From Bacteroidota bacterium (GTDB taxonomy: Bacteria; Bacteroidota; Bacteroidia; Chitinophagales; Chitinophagaceae), in NCBI GenBank assembly GCA_024640255.1, contig JAHEFI010000001.1, forward strand, positions 372,001 to 436,000: 64,000 bases of DNA, written 5' to 3'. The notes under the pieces were generated by a model. It was not told the origin of the DNA and searched no databases. It was given only the letters and a program-made list of their open reading frames with translations. This document shows, one piece after another, positions 55,325 through 64,000 of the stretch. Positions within the stretch are counted from its first letter, which is position 1; each line of letters begins with the position of its first letter. The translations under genes and the position numbers were made by a program.

Positions 55325-55606
55325 ATGAAAAAATTAATCATTTGCTTTGGATGGATGCTTATTCATTTTAGTGTTTTCGCACAACATCAAGCCCCAGCGA
55401 ATGTGAGCGCCGGAAAGAATGGAGATCCTGCTATGCCAACTTATTTTGTGAATGGGGTTGAAACACCTTATGAAAAAGTGGTTAAAATAAATTCTACCAC
55501 AATTGAGAGTATGAATGTATACAAGGGTCCTGATGCTATTGCTAAATTTGGTGCAAAGTATAAGCACGGAGTAGTGATGGTTAAACTCAAAAAAACTAAA
55601 AAGTAA
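55325..55606 (+). CDS. Small secreted protein resembling an isolated TonB-receptor plug segment
   Basis: About 93 residues from the ATG at 55325; the track's earlier ATG overlaps the peptidase gene. The signal peptide ends at 'HFSVFAQ'. The mature part contains 'YFVNGVETP' and 'ESMNVYKGPDAIAKFGAKY' then 'HGVVMVKLKK'. These line up with the plug of SusC-type receptors, e.g. 'LNVLKGLSATTLYGEAGRN' in the receptor at the right end of this window. No barrel follows. It may be a free-standing periplasmic module; function is unknown. Confidence 0.65.
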   Translation: MKKLIICFGWMLIHFSVFAQHQAPANVSAGKNGDPAMPTYFVNGVETPYEKVVKINSTTIESMNVYKGPDAIAKFGAKYKHGVVMVKLKKTKK

Positions 55607-55610
55607 TTTC

Positions 55611-55645
55611 AAAAAATAACCCTCGAATTTCGAGGGTTATTTTTT
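55611..55645. terminator. Bidirectional terminator before ricT
   Basis: Sixteen-bp stem AAAAAATAACCCTCGA / TCGAGGGTTATTTTTT with an ATT loop, between convergent genes. It is symmetrical, so it should act on both strands. Confidence 0.9.
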
Positions 55646-56937
55646 TATGCGTTGTTATTGTTATTATTATTTTGGGGAGGTCGATTGTTTGGACGAGGTC
55701 CGTTATTATTTGGTCTTGGACCATTATTGTTAGGGCGAGGACCATTATTGTTTGGACGAGGTCCGTTGTTGTTTGGTCTTGGACCGTTATTTCTTGGACC
55801 ATTATTGTTTGGACGATCATTTCTGTTTTGATCTCTTCTTCTGCGATCGTTTTTCTCTAGGCTCTTTAAACTAATTTGACCTACTAATTCAACAAAGCTA
55901 TTTTCTACTTCTTTTACTTTATTGCTGGTTAACTCTACCGCTTGTAATTCATCAACAATTACTCCTTGTTGATTTAAGCGTTTTATTTCTTTAACTCTTT
56001 GAATAGTTAAAGGATAATGCTTGGTATTATTAGGTAGGGTATACCACATTAAATTTTTGAAAATATCTTTCTTAATTAAGAAGGCTTGACCCATTGCAGT
56101 TTGTAAAGTATCTGCATAGTCTGGGAAATCTTGCAAAGCATCCAAGTAGGTATCTAATTCAAAATTCAAACAACATTTTAAACGACCACATTGTCCGCTT
56201 AATTTAGTTTGATTGATAGAAAGGTTTTGGTATCTAGCAGCAGTGGTATTCACACTCTTGAAATCGTGTAACCAAGTGCTACAACATAATTCTCTACCAC
56301 AACTTCCAATGCCACCCAATTTAGCCGCTTCTTGTCTAATACCAATTTGACGCATTTCCACTTTCACTTTGAACTCGCCTGCGAAAATTCTGATTAATTC
56401 TCTAAAGTCAATTCTATCATCTGCAGTATAAAAGAAAGTAGCTTTTTTGCCATCTGCCTGTAATTCTACTTCACTTAGCTTCATCGCTAATTTCAAGTTA
56501 CTTGCATGCGTGCGGCTTCTCGCTAAAATATCTGCTTCCCTGCTCTTGCTTATTTTAAATGCTTCAATATCTCTTTCGTTACTAGCTCTAACTATCTTCT
56601 TCATCTCCGCGCTAAACTCGTCTACGCCGCGTTTTTTCATTTGAATTCGCACAAGCTCTCCAGTAATGGAAACCTCGCCCACGTCAAAACCATTCACCCC
56701 TTCTACAGTGACATAGTCTCCTTTTTCAAAATGTTGTAAAGTAAGATTTCTGAAAAATTCTTTTCGGCTGCCTTGTTTAAAGCTCACTTCCAATACCTTA
56801 CATTGACTTTCCGAATCGTCAATAGGCAGGTCGCGCAACCAATCGTGTACATTCAATCTATTACATCCTCCTGTGCTACAGCCACCATTACTTTGGCAAC
56901 CTCCTGGTTTCCCAGTTCCGCAAGATCCACATCCCAT
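55645..56937 (-). CDS. ricT: PSP1/RicT-like protein with Cys-rich head and NGPR-repeat tail
   Basis: 430 residues. The head has five cysteines (3, 6, 14, 20, 25) in a Gly-rich stretch. The PSP1 domain (about 90-200) is followed by 'GIGSCGRELCCSTWLHDF' and 'GQCGRLKCCLNFEL', Cys groups of the kind that bind iron-sulfur clusters in Bacillus RicT/YaaT. The tail is a repeat of PNNNGPR units. Bacillus RicT works with RicA and RicF in RNase Y-dependent mRNA maturation; the role in Bacteroidota is not established. It follows holB by 72 nt. Confidence 0.85.
   Translation of the reverse strand: MGCGSCGTGKPGGCQSNGGCSTGGCNRLNVHDWLRDLPIDDSESQCKVLEVSFKQGSRKEFFRNLTLQHFEKGDYVTVEGVNGFDVGEVSITGELVRIQMKKRGVDEFSAEMKKIVRASNERDIEAFKISKSREADILARSRTHASNLKLAMKLSEVELQADGKKATFFYTADDRIDFRELIRIFAGEFKVKVEMRQIGIRQEAAKLGGIGSCGRELCCSTWLHDFKSVNTTAARYQNLSINQTKLSGQCGRLKCCLNFELDTYLDALQDFPDYADTLQTAMGQAFLIKKDIFKNLMWYTLPNNTKHYPLTIQRVKEIKRLNQQGVIVDELQAVELTSNKVKEVENSFVELVGQISLKSLEKNDRRRRDQNRNDRPNNNGPRNNGPRPNNNGPRPNNNGPRPNNNGPRPNNNGPRPNNRPPQNNNNNNNA
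55648..55812 (-). repeat. 21-bp tandem repeats encoding PNNNGPR units
   Basis: About five imperfect 21-bp units plus partial copies encode PNNNGPR at the RicT C-terminus, ending in a seven-Asn run. Such arrays change length easily between strains. Confidence 0.8.
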
Positions 56938-57009
56938 ATATAGTAAGTTCAGACTGTTAAAAATAATAAATACCTTAGGCTAGTTCAACTCTTCTCTTCA
57001 CCTTTAAGC

Positions 57010-58209
57010 CTAGCCTTCTGTCAAAATTAAGGTTTTGTTCTGAATGATATGATAGAACTTGATACCCAAGGCCATAAATAGCATTTTAGGGTTGGCATTA
57101 CGCTCAATATAATAGACTGCTTTGTCTAGCTCTTGGATCATGGCTTCTAACTGGCCCACACCCGCAATTTTATTAATTCTTAAGGCAAAATCCTTCAAAT
57201 CTGGGTCTAAATGAAGGTCTTTACCCAATACTTTTAGTCGGATACTTTGCTCCAATAAGTGGTTAAAGTACTTCAAAAATTGCTTTTGAGGCTCTCTTCC
57301 CATTTTACTGGTTTCGTCCACCCATTTGGCTTGTGCTACTGGTCCATTTTTTAAAATGGCATTTAACCATTCTCTTATCTGGGCTAAAAAATCGGCATCG
57401 CTATGTTGGAGAAGATGAAGTGCTTCTCTATAATTACCATCTGCCATCAAAGCCACTTGTGCAGCTTTTTCAGGAGCAATATTAGCTCTTTCAATTAATG
57501 CTTTCTCAATAGAGCTAGCGCTTAATCTTGGAACTCTTATTAATTGACATCTACTTAAAATAGTGGGTAAAATATTTTCTTCTGAGGCAGCTACTAAAAT
57601 AAATATAGTGTTAGCAGGAGGCTCTTCAATTAGTTTTAATAATTTATTTCCTTCTTTACCTAAATACTCAGGCATCCACATTACTAAAACCTTATAATTA
57701 CTTTCAAAACTTTTGAAAGATAATTTTTTGATAATCTCATTGCATTCGTCTGCACTAATATTTCCTTGCTTATTCTCTGCTTTAATTAATTGTAACCAAT
57801 CAAATACATTTCCGTAAGGATAACCATTGATAAAATCTCTCCATGCTTCAATATGATTGGAGCTAAGGTTTTTTTGTCCAGGTTTTTCTGTAATGGATGG
57901 AAAGGAGAAATGCAAATCAGGATGCATTAAAGAATTGGCTCTTTGATAAGACGCTAATTGTTCTATTTCGTCAGGTCCTGGAATTGCTTTTGATGTATTA
58001 TTTTCTGCAGGAGCTCCAAATAAATCTTCTACCGCTTCAGTCTCTCTTGGAATACTTACAATGTATTGTGCGAAGGCAATAGCTAATGGTAATGCTCCTG
58101 AACCTTCAGGGCCTATCATTAACATGGCATGGCTCAGCCTATGATGCTGAACCATTTCCACCAACTGTTGTTGTAATTTTTCTTGACCGATTACTTCACG
58201 CAATAACAT
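57010..58209 (-). CDS. holB: DNA polymerase III subunit delta'
   Basis: 399-residue AAA+ clamp-loader subunit. It starts 'LLREVIGQEKLQQQLVEMV'. The P-loop position reads 'GPEGSGALPLA' without the Walker Lys, as expected for non-ATPase delta'. 'LLKLIEEPPANTIFIL' and 'ILSRCQLIRVP' (SRC-like arginine-finger motif) follow. It loads the sliding clamp together with delta and DnaX. It precedes ricT on the same strand and has a start-proximal promoter-like element. Confidence 0.9.
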   Translation of the reverse strand: MLLREVIGQEKLQQQLVEMVQHHRLSHAMLMIGPEGSGALPLAIAFAQYIVSIPRETEAVEDLFGAPAENNTSKAIPGPDEIEQLASYQRANSLMHPDLHFSFPSITEKPGQKNLSSNHIEAWRDFINGYPYGNVFDWLQLIKAENKQGNISADECNEIIKKLSFKSFESNYKVLVMWMPEYLGKEGNKLLKLIEEPPANTIFILVAASEENILPTILSRCQLIRVPRLSASSIEKALIERANIAPEKAAQVALMADGNYREALHLLQHSDADFLAQIREWLNAILKNGPVAQAKWVDETSKMGREPQKQFLKYFNHLLEQSIRLKVLGKDLHLDPDLKDFALRINKIAGVGQLEAMIQELDKAVYYIERNANPKMLFMALGIKFYHIIQNKTLILTEG

Positions 58210-58213
58210 GCAG

Positions 58214-58221
58214 CGAAGATA
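58214..58221 (-). promoter_or_regulatory. -7-like element of holB, start-proximal
   Basis: TATCTTCG on the minus strand (TTCG variant), followed by CTGC and then the ATG, a 4-nt distance. Confidence 0.35.
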
Positions 58222-58242
58222 AAGGATAGTTATGTAAGCGCC

Positions 58243-58764
58243 TTATTTTAACTGGCTCAAAATAGCTTGATTATCTGGGGTAATATTACTTGGATAATAA
58301 GCAATCATTTTTCCATTCTCGTCTAATAAGAACTTATTGAAATTCCAGCTAATGCTAGCGTCTAAAACGCCGTTCTTAGATTTTTGTGTTAACCATTGAT
58401 AAATAGCTGCTGTATTGGTTCCTTTAACATCAATCTTATCGGCTAATGGGAAGGTTACGCCGTAATTCTTTTTACAGAATTCAACAATTTCTTCATTAGA
58501 TCCTGGCTCTTGACCACCAAATTGATTACAAGGGAAACCGATAATCACTAATTTATCTTTGTATTGCTCATAAACTTTTTCCAATGCTTCATATTGTGGT
58601 GTGTAACCACATTTGCTTGCAGTATTTACCACTAATATTTTCTTACCCTTAAAACTAGCTAATTTAATGTCTTTACCATCAATTCCTTTAACGGTAAAAC
58701 TATGTATACTTTGTGCGCTTAATGTTGTTGCTGCTAATAACATAATGCTTAATAAAAATTTCAT
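58243..58764 (-). CDS. Glutathione-peroxidase-family thiol peroxidase, secreted
   Basis: 173 residues. The signal peptide ends at 'LSAQ'. The peroxidatic Cys (not selenocysteine) lies in 'NTASKCGYTP'. The partner Gln is in 'FPCNQFGGQEPG' and the Trp-Asn pair in 'SISWNFNKFL'. A Cys form of this kind usually uses thioredoxin-like reductants. It protects the periplasm from peroxides. It lies between comF and holB on the same strand, 53 nt from comF. Confidence 0.93.
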   Translation of the reverse strand: MKFLLSIMLLAATTLSAQSIHSFTVKGIDGKDIKLASFKGKKILVVNTASKCGYTPQYEALEKVYEQYKDKLVIIGFPCNQFGGQEPGSNEEIVEFCKKNYGVTFPLADKIDVKGTNTAAIYQWLTQKSKNGVLDASISWNFNKFLLDENGKMIAYYPSNITPDNQAILSQLK

Positions 58765-58817
58765 AATGATTCGATTTATTGTACACTAATGTAACATCAA
58801 AAAGGCAGAAAAGTTGA

Positions 58818-59516
58818 CTAAATGGTATAAGTGGCAGTAAAAACACTTAATTTTTTTATTTCTACTGTTTGTAATAAATGGGCCGCGGCTTCAATAGTGG
58901 CTCCTGTGGTTAATACATCATCCACCAATAGTAGATGCTTGTTTAATATAGGATGGGGGTCTTCCAAAATAAAACTTTGCCCAATGGCCTCCATTCTTTT
59001 AATACGATCTTTATGGGTTTGACTAGCAGATTCAAAAGGTTTTCTTAATACTTTATCCATAATTGGCCATCCAGTTATGGATTGTATTCCTTCACAAAGA
59101 ATCATGGACTGATTGTACAATCTTTTATGGTATTTAACATTACTTATTGGAATAGGAATTAAAATGTCTATTGGATTTTCTTTTACTTGTTCCATTAAAA
59201 ATTGCCCCATCCATCTTCCCAACATCCAGCCTGCTTTTTTATTATGATGGTATTTTAATTGAGTGATGAGTAATTGTATAATACTGTCTTTGGTGAAAAA
59301 CAATAATGCATTGGCATATTCAAATGAAATTCTACCCCAAAATATTTTATGAATAGGATTATTGATTTCGTTTTCGAAATCTGTATAGGGTAATGCATGT
59401 ATGCAATTTTTGCACAAAACATCTTGCTTTTCTAACTGATCAGTTCCGCAGCACAAACAAATATGAGGATACCATAGATGCAAAAAAGCATCTAAGTATT
59501 GCTGTAAAAAATGCAT
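58818..59516 (-). CDS. ComF-family phosphoribosyltransferase-like protein
   Basis: 232 residues. An N-terminal four-Cys zinc finger ('CLCCGTDQLE' ... 'LCKNC') precedes a type I phosphoribosyltransferase fold with the PRPP loop 'LLVDDVLTTGAT'. ComF is needed for natural transformation in several bacteria, probably with single-stranded DNA handling; whether that applies here is unknown. It starts 10 nt after radA, so the two form an operon. Confidence 0.9.
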   Translation of the reverse strand: MHFLQQYLDAFLHLWYPHICLCCGTDQLEKQDVLCKNCIHALPYTDFENEINNPIHKIFWGRISFEYANALLFFTKDSIIQLLITQLKYHHNKKAGWMLGRWMGQFLMEQVKENPIDILIPIPISNVKYHKRLYNQSMILCEGIQSITGWPIMDKVLRKPFESASQTHKDRIKRMEAIGQSFILEDPHPILNKHLLLVDDVLTTGATIEAAAHLLQTVEIKKLSVFTATYTI

Positions 59517-59526
59517 TGCATTTTAT

Positions 59527-60897
59527 TTAGAAAAATAACTGATAAGCCTGGTCCACTCTTTCGATGGCAATAATTTCAATGGCATGCTTTTTAATATCAA
59601 TGCCTTTTAAATTAAAAGAAGAAATAAATATTTTTTCAAAACCTAATTTCTCTGCTTCAGCAATTCTTTGTTGAATTCTATTCACTGCTCTAATCTCTCC
59701 ATTTAATCCAACTTCGCCTGCAAAACAAATGCCTTGTGGCAATGGTACATCTTCATAAGAAGAAAGTAATGCAAGAATTACTGCAAGGTCTAAAGAAGGG
59801 TCTTCAATTTTTAATCCACCTGCAATATTTACAAACACATCTTTCATTCCAAAAGCAAATCCACCGCGCTTTTCTAGAACGGCCAATAATAATTGTAATC
59901 TTCTTAAATCAAAGCCAGTCACAGTTCTTTGAGGGGTTCCATAAACACTTTGTGTCACCAATGCTTGTACTTCAATCAATAATGGGCGCATGCCTTCCAT
60001 GCTTGCAGCAATCGCACTTCCACTAAGTGAATCATTTCTTTGTGCTATTAAAAATGCAGAAGGATTGGTTACTACTTTCATTCCTTCTCCAGTCATTTCG
60101 TAAATACCTAATTCACTTGTTCCGCCAAATCTATTTTTTAAAGTACGCAACATTCTGTAGGCATAATGTCTATCACCTTCAAATTGTAAAACAGTATCCA
60201 CCATATGTTCTAAAATTTTTGGACCAGCAATAGAACCTTCTTTAGTGATATGTCCAATTAAGAAAACAGGCGTACCTGTTTCTTTAGCGAATCTTTGAAA
60301 CTCTGCAGCACATTGTTTGATTTGTGAAACAGATCCAGCACCTGCTTCAATTAAATTTGATTCAATGGTTTGAATGGAATCAACAATCAATACTGTAGGC
60401 TTTAATTTTTTGATGGCTTTGAAAATAGCATTGGTGCGTGTTTCAGCGAGTAAATAAAAATGTTCATTTTTTAAATTCAATCTATCTGCACGCATTTTAA
60501 TTTGCTGAATACTTTCTTCACCACTGATATATAAAACAGTTTGATTTTTCATCATCAAACCTTGTTGTAAAAACAATGTACTTTTTCCAATACCTGGTTC
60601 ACCTGCTACTAATACAATGGATCCTAAAACAATACCACCACCTAATACTCTATTTAATTCTGTGTCTGAGCTATCAATTCTTTTTTCTGAAGTACTATTT
60701 ACTTGATCAATCGCAATTAACTCAGAACCTTTTTGTTGGTTACTATATCCATCCCATCCTGCTTCTTTTTCTTTTCCTGCATCAATGAGTTCTTCCGTGA
60801 ATGTATTCCATTCATTACAAGCTGGACATTTACCTACCCATTTGGTAGACTCATAACCACAATTATTACAAAAAAAGGCAGATTTCGTTTTGCTCAT
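59527..60897 (-). CDS. radA: DNA repair protein RadA
   Basis: 456 residues. The zinc finger (Cys 10, 13, 24, 27: 'CNNCGYESTKWVGKCPAC') is followed by a RecA-like ATPase with Walker A 'GEPGIGKSTL', the RadA-specific KNRFG motif in 'LKNRFGGTSELG' and a C-terminal Lon-protease-like domain. It is a branch-migration helicase in recombination and transformation. Pairing with comF in one operon fits a DNA-uptake/recombination link. Confidence 0.96.
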   Translation of the reverse strand: MSKTKSAFFCNNCGYESTKWVGKCPACNEWNTFTEELIDAGKEKEAGWDGYSNQQKGSELIAIDQVNSTSEKRIDSSDTELNRVLGGGIVLGSIVLVAGEPGIGKSTLFLQQGLMMKNQTVLYISGEESIQQIKMRADRLNLKNEHFYLLAETRTNAIFKAIKKLKPTVLIVDSIQTIESNLIEAGAGSVSQIKQCAAEFQRFAKETGTPVFLIGHITKEGSIAGPKILEHMVDTVLQFEGDRHYAYRMLRTLKNRFGGTSELGIYEMTGEGMKVVTNPSAFLIAQRNDSLSGSAIAASMEGMRPLLIEVQALVTQSVYGTPQRTVTGFDLRRLQLLLAVLEKRGGFAFGMKDVFVNIAGGLKIEDPSLDLAVILALLSSYEDVPLPQGICFAGEVGLNGEIRAVNRIQQRIAEAEKLGFEKIFISSFNLKGIDIKKHAIEIIAIERVDQAYQLFF

Positions 60898-60901
60898 GCA
60901 G

Positions 60902-60909
60902 TAAAGATA
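60902..60909 (-). promoter_or_regulatory. -7-like element of radA, start-proximal
   Basis: TATCTTTA on the minus strand, one mismatch from consensus, followed by CTGC and the ATG. This is the same 4-nt layout and spacer as holB. Confidence 0.3.
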
Positions 60910-61183
60910 ATAGGATATCTTTTTTAATATAGGGTAATTACCGAAATCGCGTTTTTTTGGACAATTTCTTCATATTATTTAAAAATATATGTGACTAAAT
61001 CCAATTCTTACTTCTCATAAGTAACTGAAAATCAATCAATATGTACAAATATGATTATTTTAATATGTATTTTTTACACTTTAAGATCACAAAAAGTTAA
61101 AGAAATCAAAAAATTTGTTTAATTTTAAGAGCATGTTCTTTCTATTTAGGGAGAACTTTTTTAACAAAAATTTTGACAACAAC
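60910..61183. other. Intergenic region radA / susC
   Basis: About 275 nt of very A+T-rich sequence between divergent genes. I see no RNA gene, terminator or exact TAnnTTTG element for the receptor. The small minus-strand ORF at 61087-61368 is a shadow of the receptor's start. Confidence 0.5.
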
Positions 61184-64000
61184 ATGAGAAAAAAACTTTT
61201 AGGGTGTTTGTTTGTTGCATTTTTCTCTTTCACAGCGGCAATCGCACAGAACAATACTGTAACAGGTAAGGTTTCTGATGACAAAGGTGCTCCAGTGGAG
61301 GGCGCTCTTGTAACAGAGAAAGGATCAACTAAAAACAAAACACTTACAGACGCATCTGGTGCGTACAAGATCAGTGTTAAAACTGGTGCAGTTTTACAAG
61401 TATCAAGCGTAGGCTTTGAGAAAAAAGAAGCTGCTGCTCAATCAGTAACTAATTTCACTTTAAAAGCGTTAAGCTCTGATTTAGGTGAAGTGGTTGTAAC
61501 TGCCTTGGGTATCAAACGCGAAAAGAAAGCATTAGGTTATGCAGTATCTTCTGTAGGTAAAGAAGAACTTGAAATGAGACCTGAAGCGGACGTAGCTAGA
61601 ATCTTAAGTGGTAAAGCACCTGGTTTGAATATCTTAAACACAAGTGGTTTGAGTGGATCTGGTACGAATATCAACATTAGAGGTATCAGTACTATTACTG
61701 GTGGATCTCAACCATTATTCATTGTGGATGGTGTTCCATTTGATGCGAGCACAAATACACAATCTGACTTTACTTATGGTACACAAACTCCTAGCCGTTT
61801 CTTGGATATCGATCCTAACACGATTGAAAACTTGAACGTATTAAAAGGATTGAGTGCGACAACATTATATGGTGAGGCTGGTCGTAATGGTGTAATCTTG
61901 ATTACAACTAAGAACGGTGCTCAACAAAAATTAAAAAAGAAAACAGAAGTAACTGTTTCTCAATCTTATTTCCAAACAGAAGCTATCCTACCTGAATACA
62001 ACAAAGAGTGGGGTGGTGGTTTTGACTTGAGTGTGGGTATCGCTTTCTTCTCTAACTGGGGAGGTAGAATGACTGGTCAATTAGTAAATCATCCTTATAA
62101 TAGAACTTCAGCTGCTCAACCATGGGCAATTGAATATCCTCAATTCAAGGGTGCTACTTACGAATACAAGTATTATAATAGTGTTCCTGAATTCTTCAGA
62201 AAAGGATCTATGAAAAATACTTCAGTAAACTTTGCTGGTGTTTCAGGCGATGGTAAATCAAGTTATAACATGAGTTATAGCTATACTGATGACCAAGGTT
62301 TTGTAATCAACAACGGTTTAACTAAGAATGTATTTGGTATGGGTGGTACTTCTAAATTGACTAATAAAATCACTATTAGCGGTACAATGAACTTGGCTTT
62401 AACAGACCAAATGTCTCCTCCAACTTCTGATAGTTATGGTAACAACGCATCTAACTCTTCTGTATTTGGTAACGTAATGTTTACTCCTACAGCGGTTGAT
62501 TTGATGGGCTTACCTTATGAATTACCTTCTAACCACTCTTCTATTTACTATAGAAATGGTAATGATATTCAAAACCCTCGTTGGACTTTATACAATGCAT
62601 TCACTGGCGATAAAACTCAAAGAGCTTATGGTCAAGTATCTGCTAAGTATGAAATCATGAAAGGTTTGAACTTAACATACAGAACAGGTTTTGATACTTA
62701 TGCGGAGAATAACTACTACAACCAAAACAAAGGCGGTACTTATCAAGCATTAGGTTTAATGAGAACTACTACTTCTAATAGCATGATTTGGGATCACTCT
62801 GTGATCTTAAACTATGACAAGCGTATCAACGAAGACTTCACTTTGAATGTGGACGCGGGTGCGAACTCTAGAAGAAGATCTTTTGATCAAACTGGTATGA
62901 GAAGTACAGAGCAATTAGTGTATGGTTTATTCACACACGGAAACTTTGTATCTCACTTAACAACTTCTGAGAGTGGTGGTGAAATGAACTTCAAATCACA
63001 AAACTTAAGTTTGGGTGTATTTACTCAAGCAGCTTTAGGCTATAGAGACTATGCTTACTTAACAGTGGGTGGTCGAAATAGCTGGGCTTCTACAGTTGAG
63101 AGTGCAAATAGAAGTATCTTCTATCCTTCTGTAAGTTTATCTTATATTCCAACTCAAGCAATCGAAGCTTTAAAGAATAACAAATATATCAACTACTTAA
63201 AAGTGAGAGTTGGTTATTCTACTTCTGCGAACTTCCCTGATCCTTATTCTACTCGTAATGCATTGTTAATTGGAACAAAAGCATACGTAACAAATACAGG
63301 TACTAACATTAACTTAAACCGTTTATCTAGTTTCTTACCAAATCCAAACTTGAAGCCAGAGTTATTAAACGAGAAAGAAGTTGGTATCGAGGGTAAATTC
63401 TTCCAAAGCAGATTAAGCGCTGATATCACTTTCTACGACAAGATTGCAAACGATCAAATCTTAAGACGTGACTTGGATCCTTCTACTGGTTACTCTGCAA
63501 CAAATATCAACGCAGGTAATGTAGAGAACAAGGGTATTGAAGTTGCTTTAGGATATGATGTAATCAAATCTAAAAACTGGAGATGGCATACAGATGTATT
63601 ATACACTTTGAATAAGAGTATGGTATCTGGTATCCCTTCTGATATTGCTCAAGTGAATGTATCTGGTTATTCTAACTTAGGTACTTTTGCTAAGAATGGT
63701 TATCCTTATGGTGTAATCATCGGTTCTTACTTTAAGAGAGCTGCTGATGGACAAAGAATCGTAGGTCCAGATGGTAACTATATCGCTGCAAATGATATTA
63801 AAGTAATTGGTGATCCAAACGCATTATATAAATTAACAAGCATTAACTCATTATCTTATAAAGCGTTTAGCTTTAAGATGCAATGGGATTATAGCGTAGG
63901 TGGTGAAATGTTCTCTGGTACTGCTGGTGGTTTGTTAGGTAGAGGTGTAACAGCAGATACTCAGTTTGACCGTTTCTTACCTTTAGTAATGCCTGGTGTA
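61184..64000 (+). CDS. SusC/RagA-family TonB-dependent receptor (3' end outside window)
   Basis: 939 codons lie in the window with no stop. The signal peptide ends 'TAAIAQ'. A carboxypeptidase-regulatory-like domain follows (about 24-95, 'GKVSDDKGAPVEGA' and 'TDASGAYKISV'). The plug starts with the 'VTALGIKREKKALGYAV' linker typical of SusC and ends 'EAGRNGVILITTKNG'. The barrel continues to the edge. SusC receptors import glycans or peptides with a surface SusD lipoprotein, which should lie just to the right. It is missing from the ORF track because it is incomplete. The substrate is unknown. Confidence 0.93.
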   Translation, partial: MRKKLLGCLFVAFFSFTAAIAQNNTVTGKVSDDKGAPVEGALVTEKGSTKNKTLTDASGAYKISVKTGAVLQVSSVGFEKKEAAAQSVTNFTLKALSSDLGEVVVTALGIKREKKALGYAVSSVGKEELEMRPEADVARILSGKAPGLNILNTSGLSGSGTNINIRGISTITGGSQPLFIVDGVPFDASTNTQSDFTYGTQTPSRFLDIDPNTIENLNVLKGLSATTLYGEAGRNGVILITTKNGAQQKLKKKTEVTVSQSYFQTEAILPEYNKEWGGGFDLSVGIAFFSNWGGRMTGQLVNHPYNRTSAAQPWAIEYPQFKGATYEYKYYNSVPEFFRKGSMKNTSVNFAGVSGDGKSSYNMSYSYTDDQGFVINNGLTKNVFGMGGTSKLTNKITISGTMNLALTDQMSPPTSDSYGNNASNSSVFGNVMFTPTAVDLMGLPYELPSNHSSIYYRNGNDIQNPRWTLYNAFTGDKTQRAYGQVSAKYEIMKGLNLTYRTGFDTYAENNYYNQNKGGTYQALGLMRTTTSNSMIWDHSVILNYDKRINEDFTLNVDAGANSRRRSFDQTGMRSTEQLVYGLFTHGNFVSHLTTSESGGEMNFKSQNLSLGVFTQAALGYRDYAYLTVGGRNSWASTVESANRSIFYPSVSLSYIPTQAIEALKNNKYINYLKVRVGYSTSANFPDPYSTRNALLIGTKAYVTNTGTNINLNRLSSFLPNPNLKPELLNEKEVGIEGKFFQSRLSADITFYDKIANDQILRRDLDPSTGYSATNINAGNVENKGIEVALGYDVIKSKNWRWHTDVLYTLNKSMVSGIPSDIAQVNVSGYSNLGTFAKNGYPYGVIIGSYFKRAADGQRIVGPDGNYIAANDIKVIGDPNALYKLTSINSLSYKAFSFKMQWDYSVGGEMFSGTAGGLLGRGVTADTQFDRFLPLVMPGV

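Noticed and set aside
55648-55812. CRISPR-like or regulatory tandem repeat
   Set aside because: The units are contiguous 21-mers in frame with the RicT gene and encode PNNNGPR, so they are coding repeats.
55596-55860. ORFs in other frames over the RicT tail
   Set aside because: They are by-products of the 21-bp tandem repeats and have only repetitive low-complexity translations.
61087-61368. 93-residue minus-strand ORF
   Set aside because: It lies antisense to the signal peptide and first domain of the SusC receptor, which has clear homology. It is a shadow.

Overview
The window is a gene-dense, A+T-rich chromosomal stretch of a Bacteroidota bacterium. The evidence is a SusC/RagA-type and a second TonB-dependent receptor, the gliding lipoprotein GldH, DUF4834, a PSP1/RicT protein, and TAnnTTTG promoter elements in place of sigma70 boxes, with no obvious Shine-Dalgarno sequences. 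The family set resembles freshwater Chitinophagaceae, but that placement is inference. I see no mobile element, CRISPR array, rRNA or tRNA, and no intergenic gap above about 300 bp.

Left end (1-10.3 kb): a phosphate-starvation cluster. A TonB-dependent receptor and a beta-helix lipoprotein are preceded by 11-nt-phased TTAACA-type direct repeats that look like a Pho box. A c-type-cytochrome-like lipoprotein follows. On the opposite strand lie ppk1 and ppx (polyphosphate synthesis and breakdown). Divergent from ppk1 is a three-gene operon: a PlcP-like phospholipid phosphodiesterase, a MurG/GT28-like glycosyltransferase and a small beta-repeat protein. It is preceded by four 11-nt-phased TTAATA/GTAATA repeats directly upstream of a -7-like element. 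Together these suggest phosphate scavenging, polyphosphate storage and replacement of phospholipids by glycolipids under one regulator. This is the most interesting system in the window.

10.3-25 kb: alanine dehydrogenase with a divergent Lrp regulator and a PaiB-like protein; small enzymes (VOC, HAD); the rimP-nusA-infB operon with a terminator-like leader hairpin; a SurA-like chaperone; a long PurF-type amidotransferase; and a minus-strand envelope operon, kdsD-manC-ketosynthase III.

25-46 kb: recQ, a DUF3089 lipoprotein, a chromate-type transporter, an RND pump (adaptor plus permease), a GH130 lipoprotein, an alpha/beta hydrolase, a DUF5009 membrane protein, typA, obg, a TetR regulator, a PfkB kinase, asd and ligA.

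46-61 kb: a Nudix-type regulator with a degenerate Nudix box, then a tight run yicC-gldH-histidine kinase-ureohydrolase-like-dacB, converging on mutL. After that come an M3 peptidase, a stand-alone plug-like secreted protein, and a minus-strand series: radA, comF, glutathione peroxidase, holB and ricT. The right end (61.2-64 kb) is a SusC-family receptor cut by the window edge.

Several convergent gene pairs abut or overlap at their stop codons. Several genes carry the -7 promoter element only 4-6 nt before the start codon, suggesting leaderless mRNAs.
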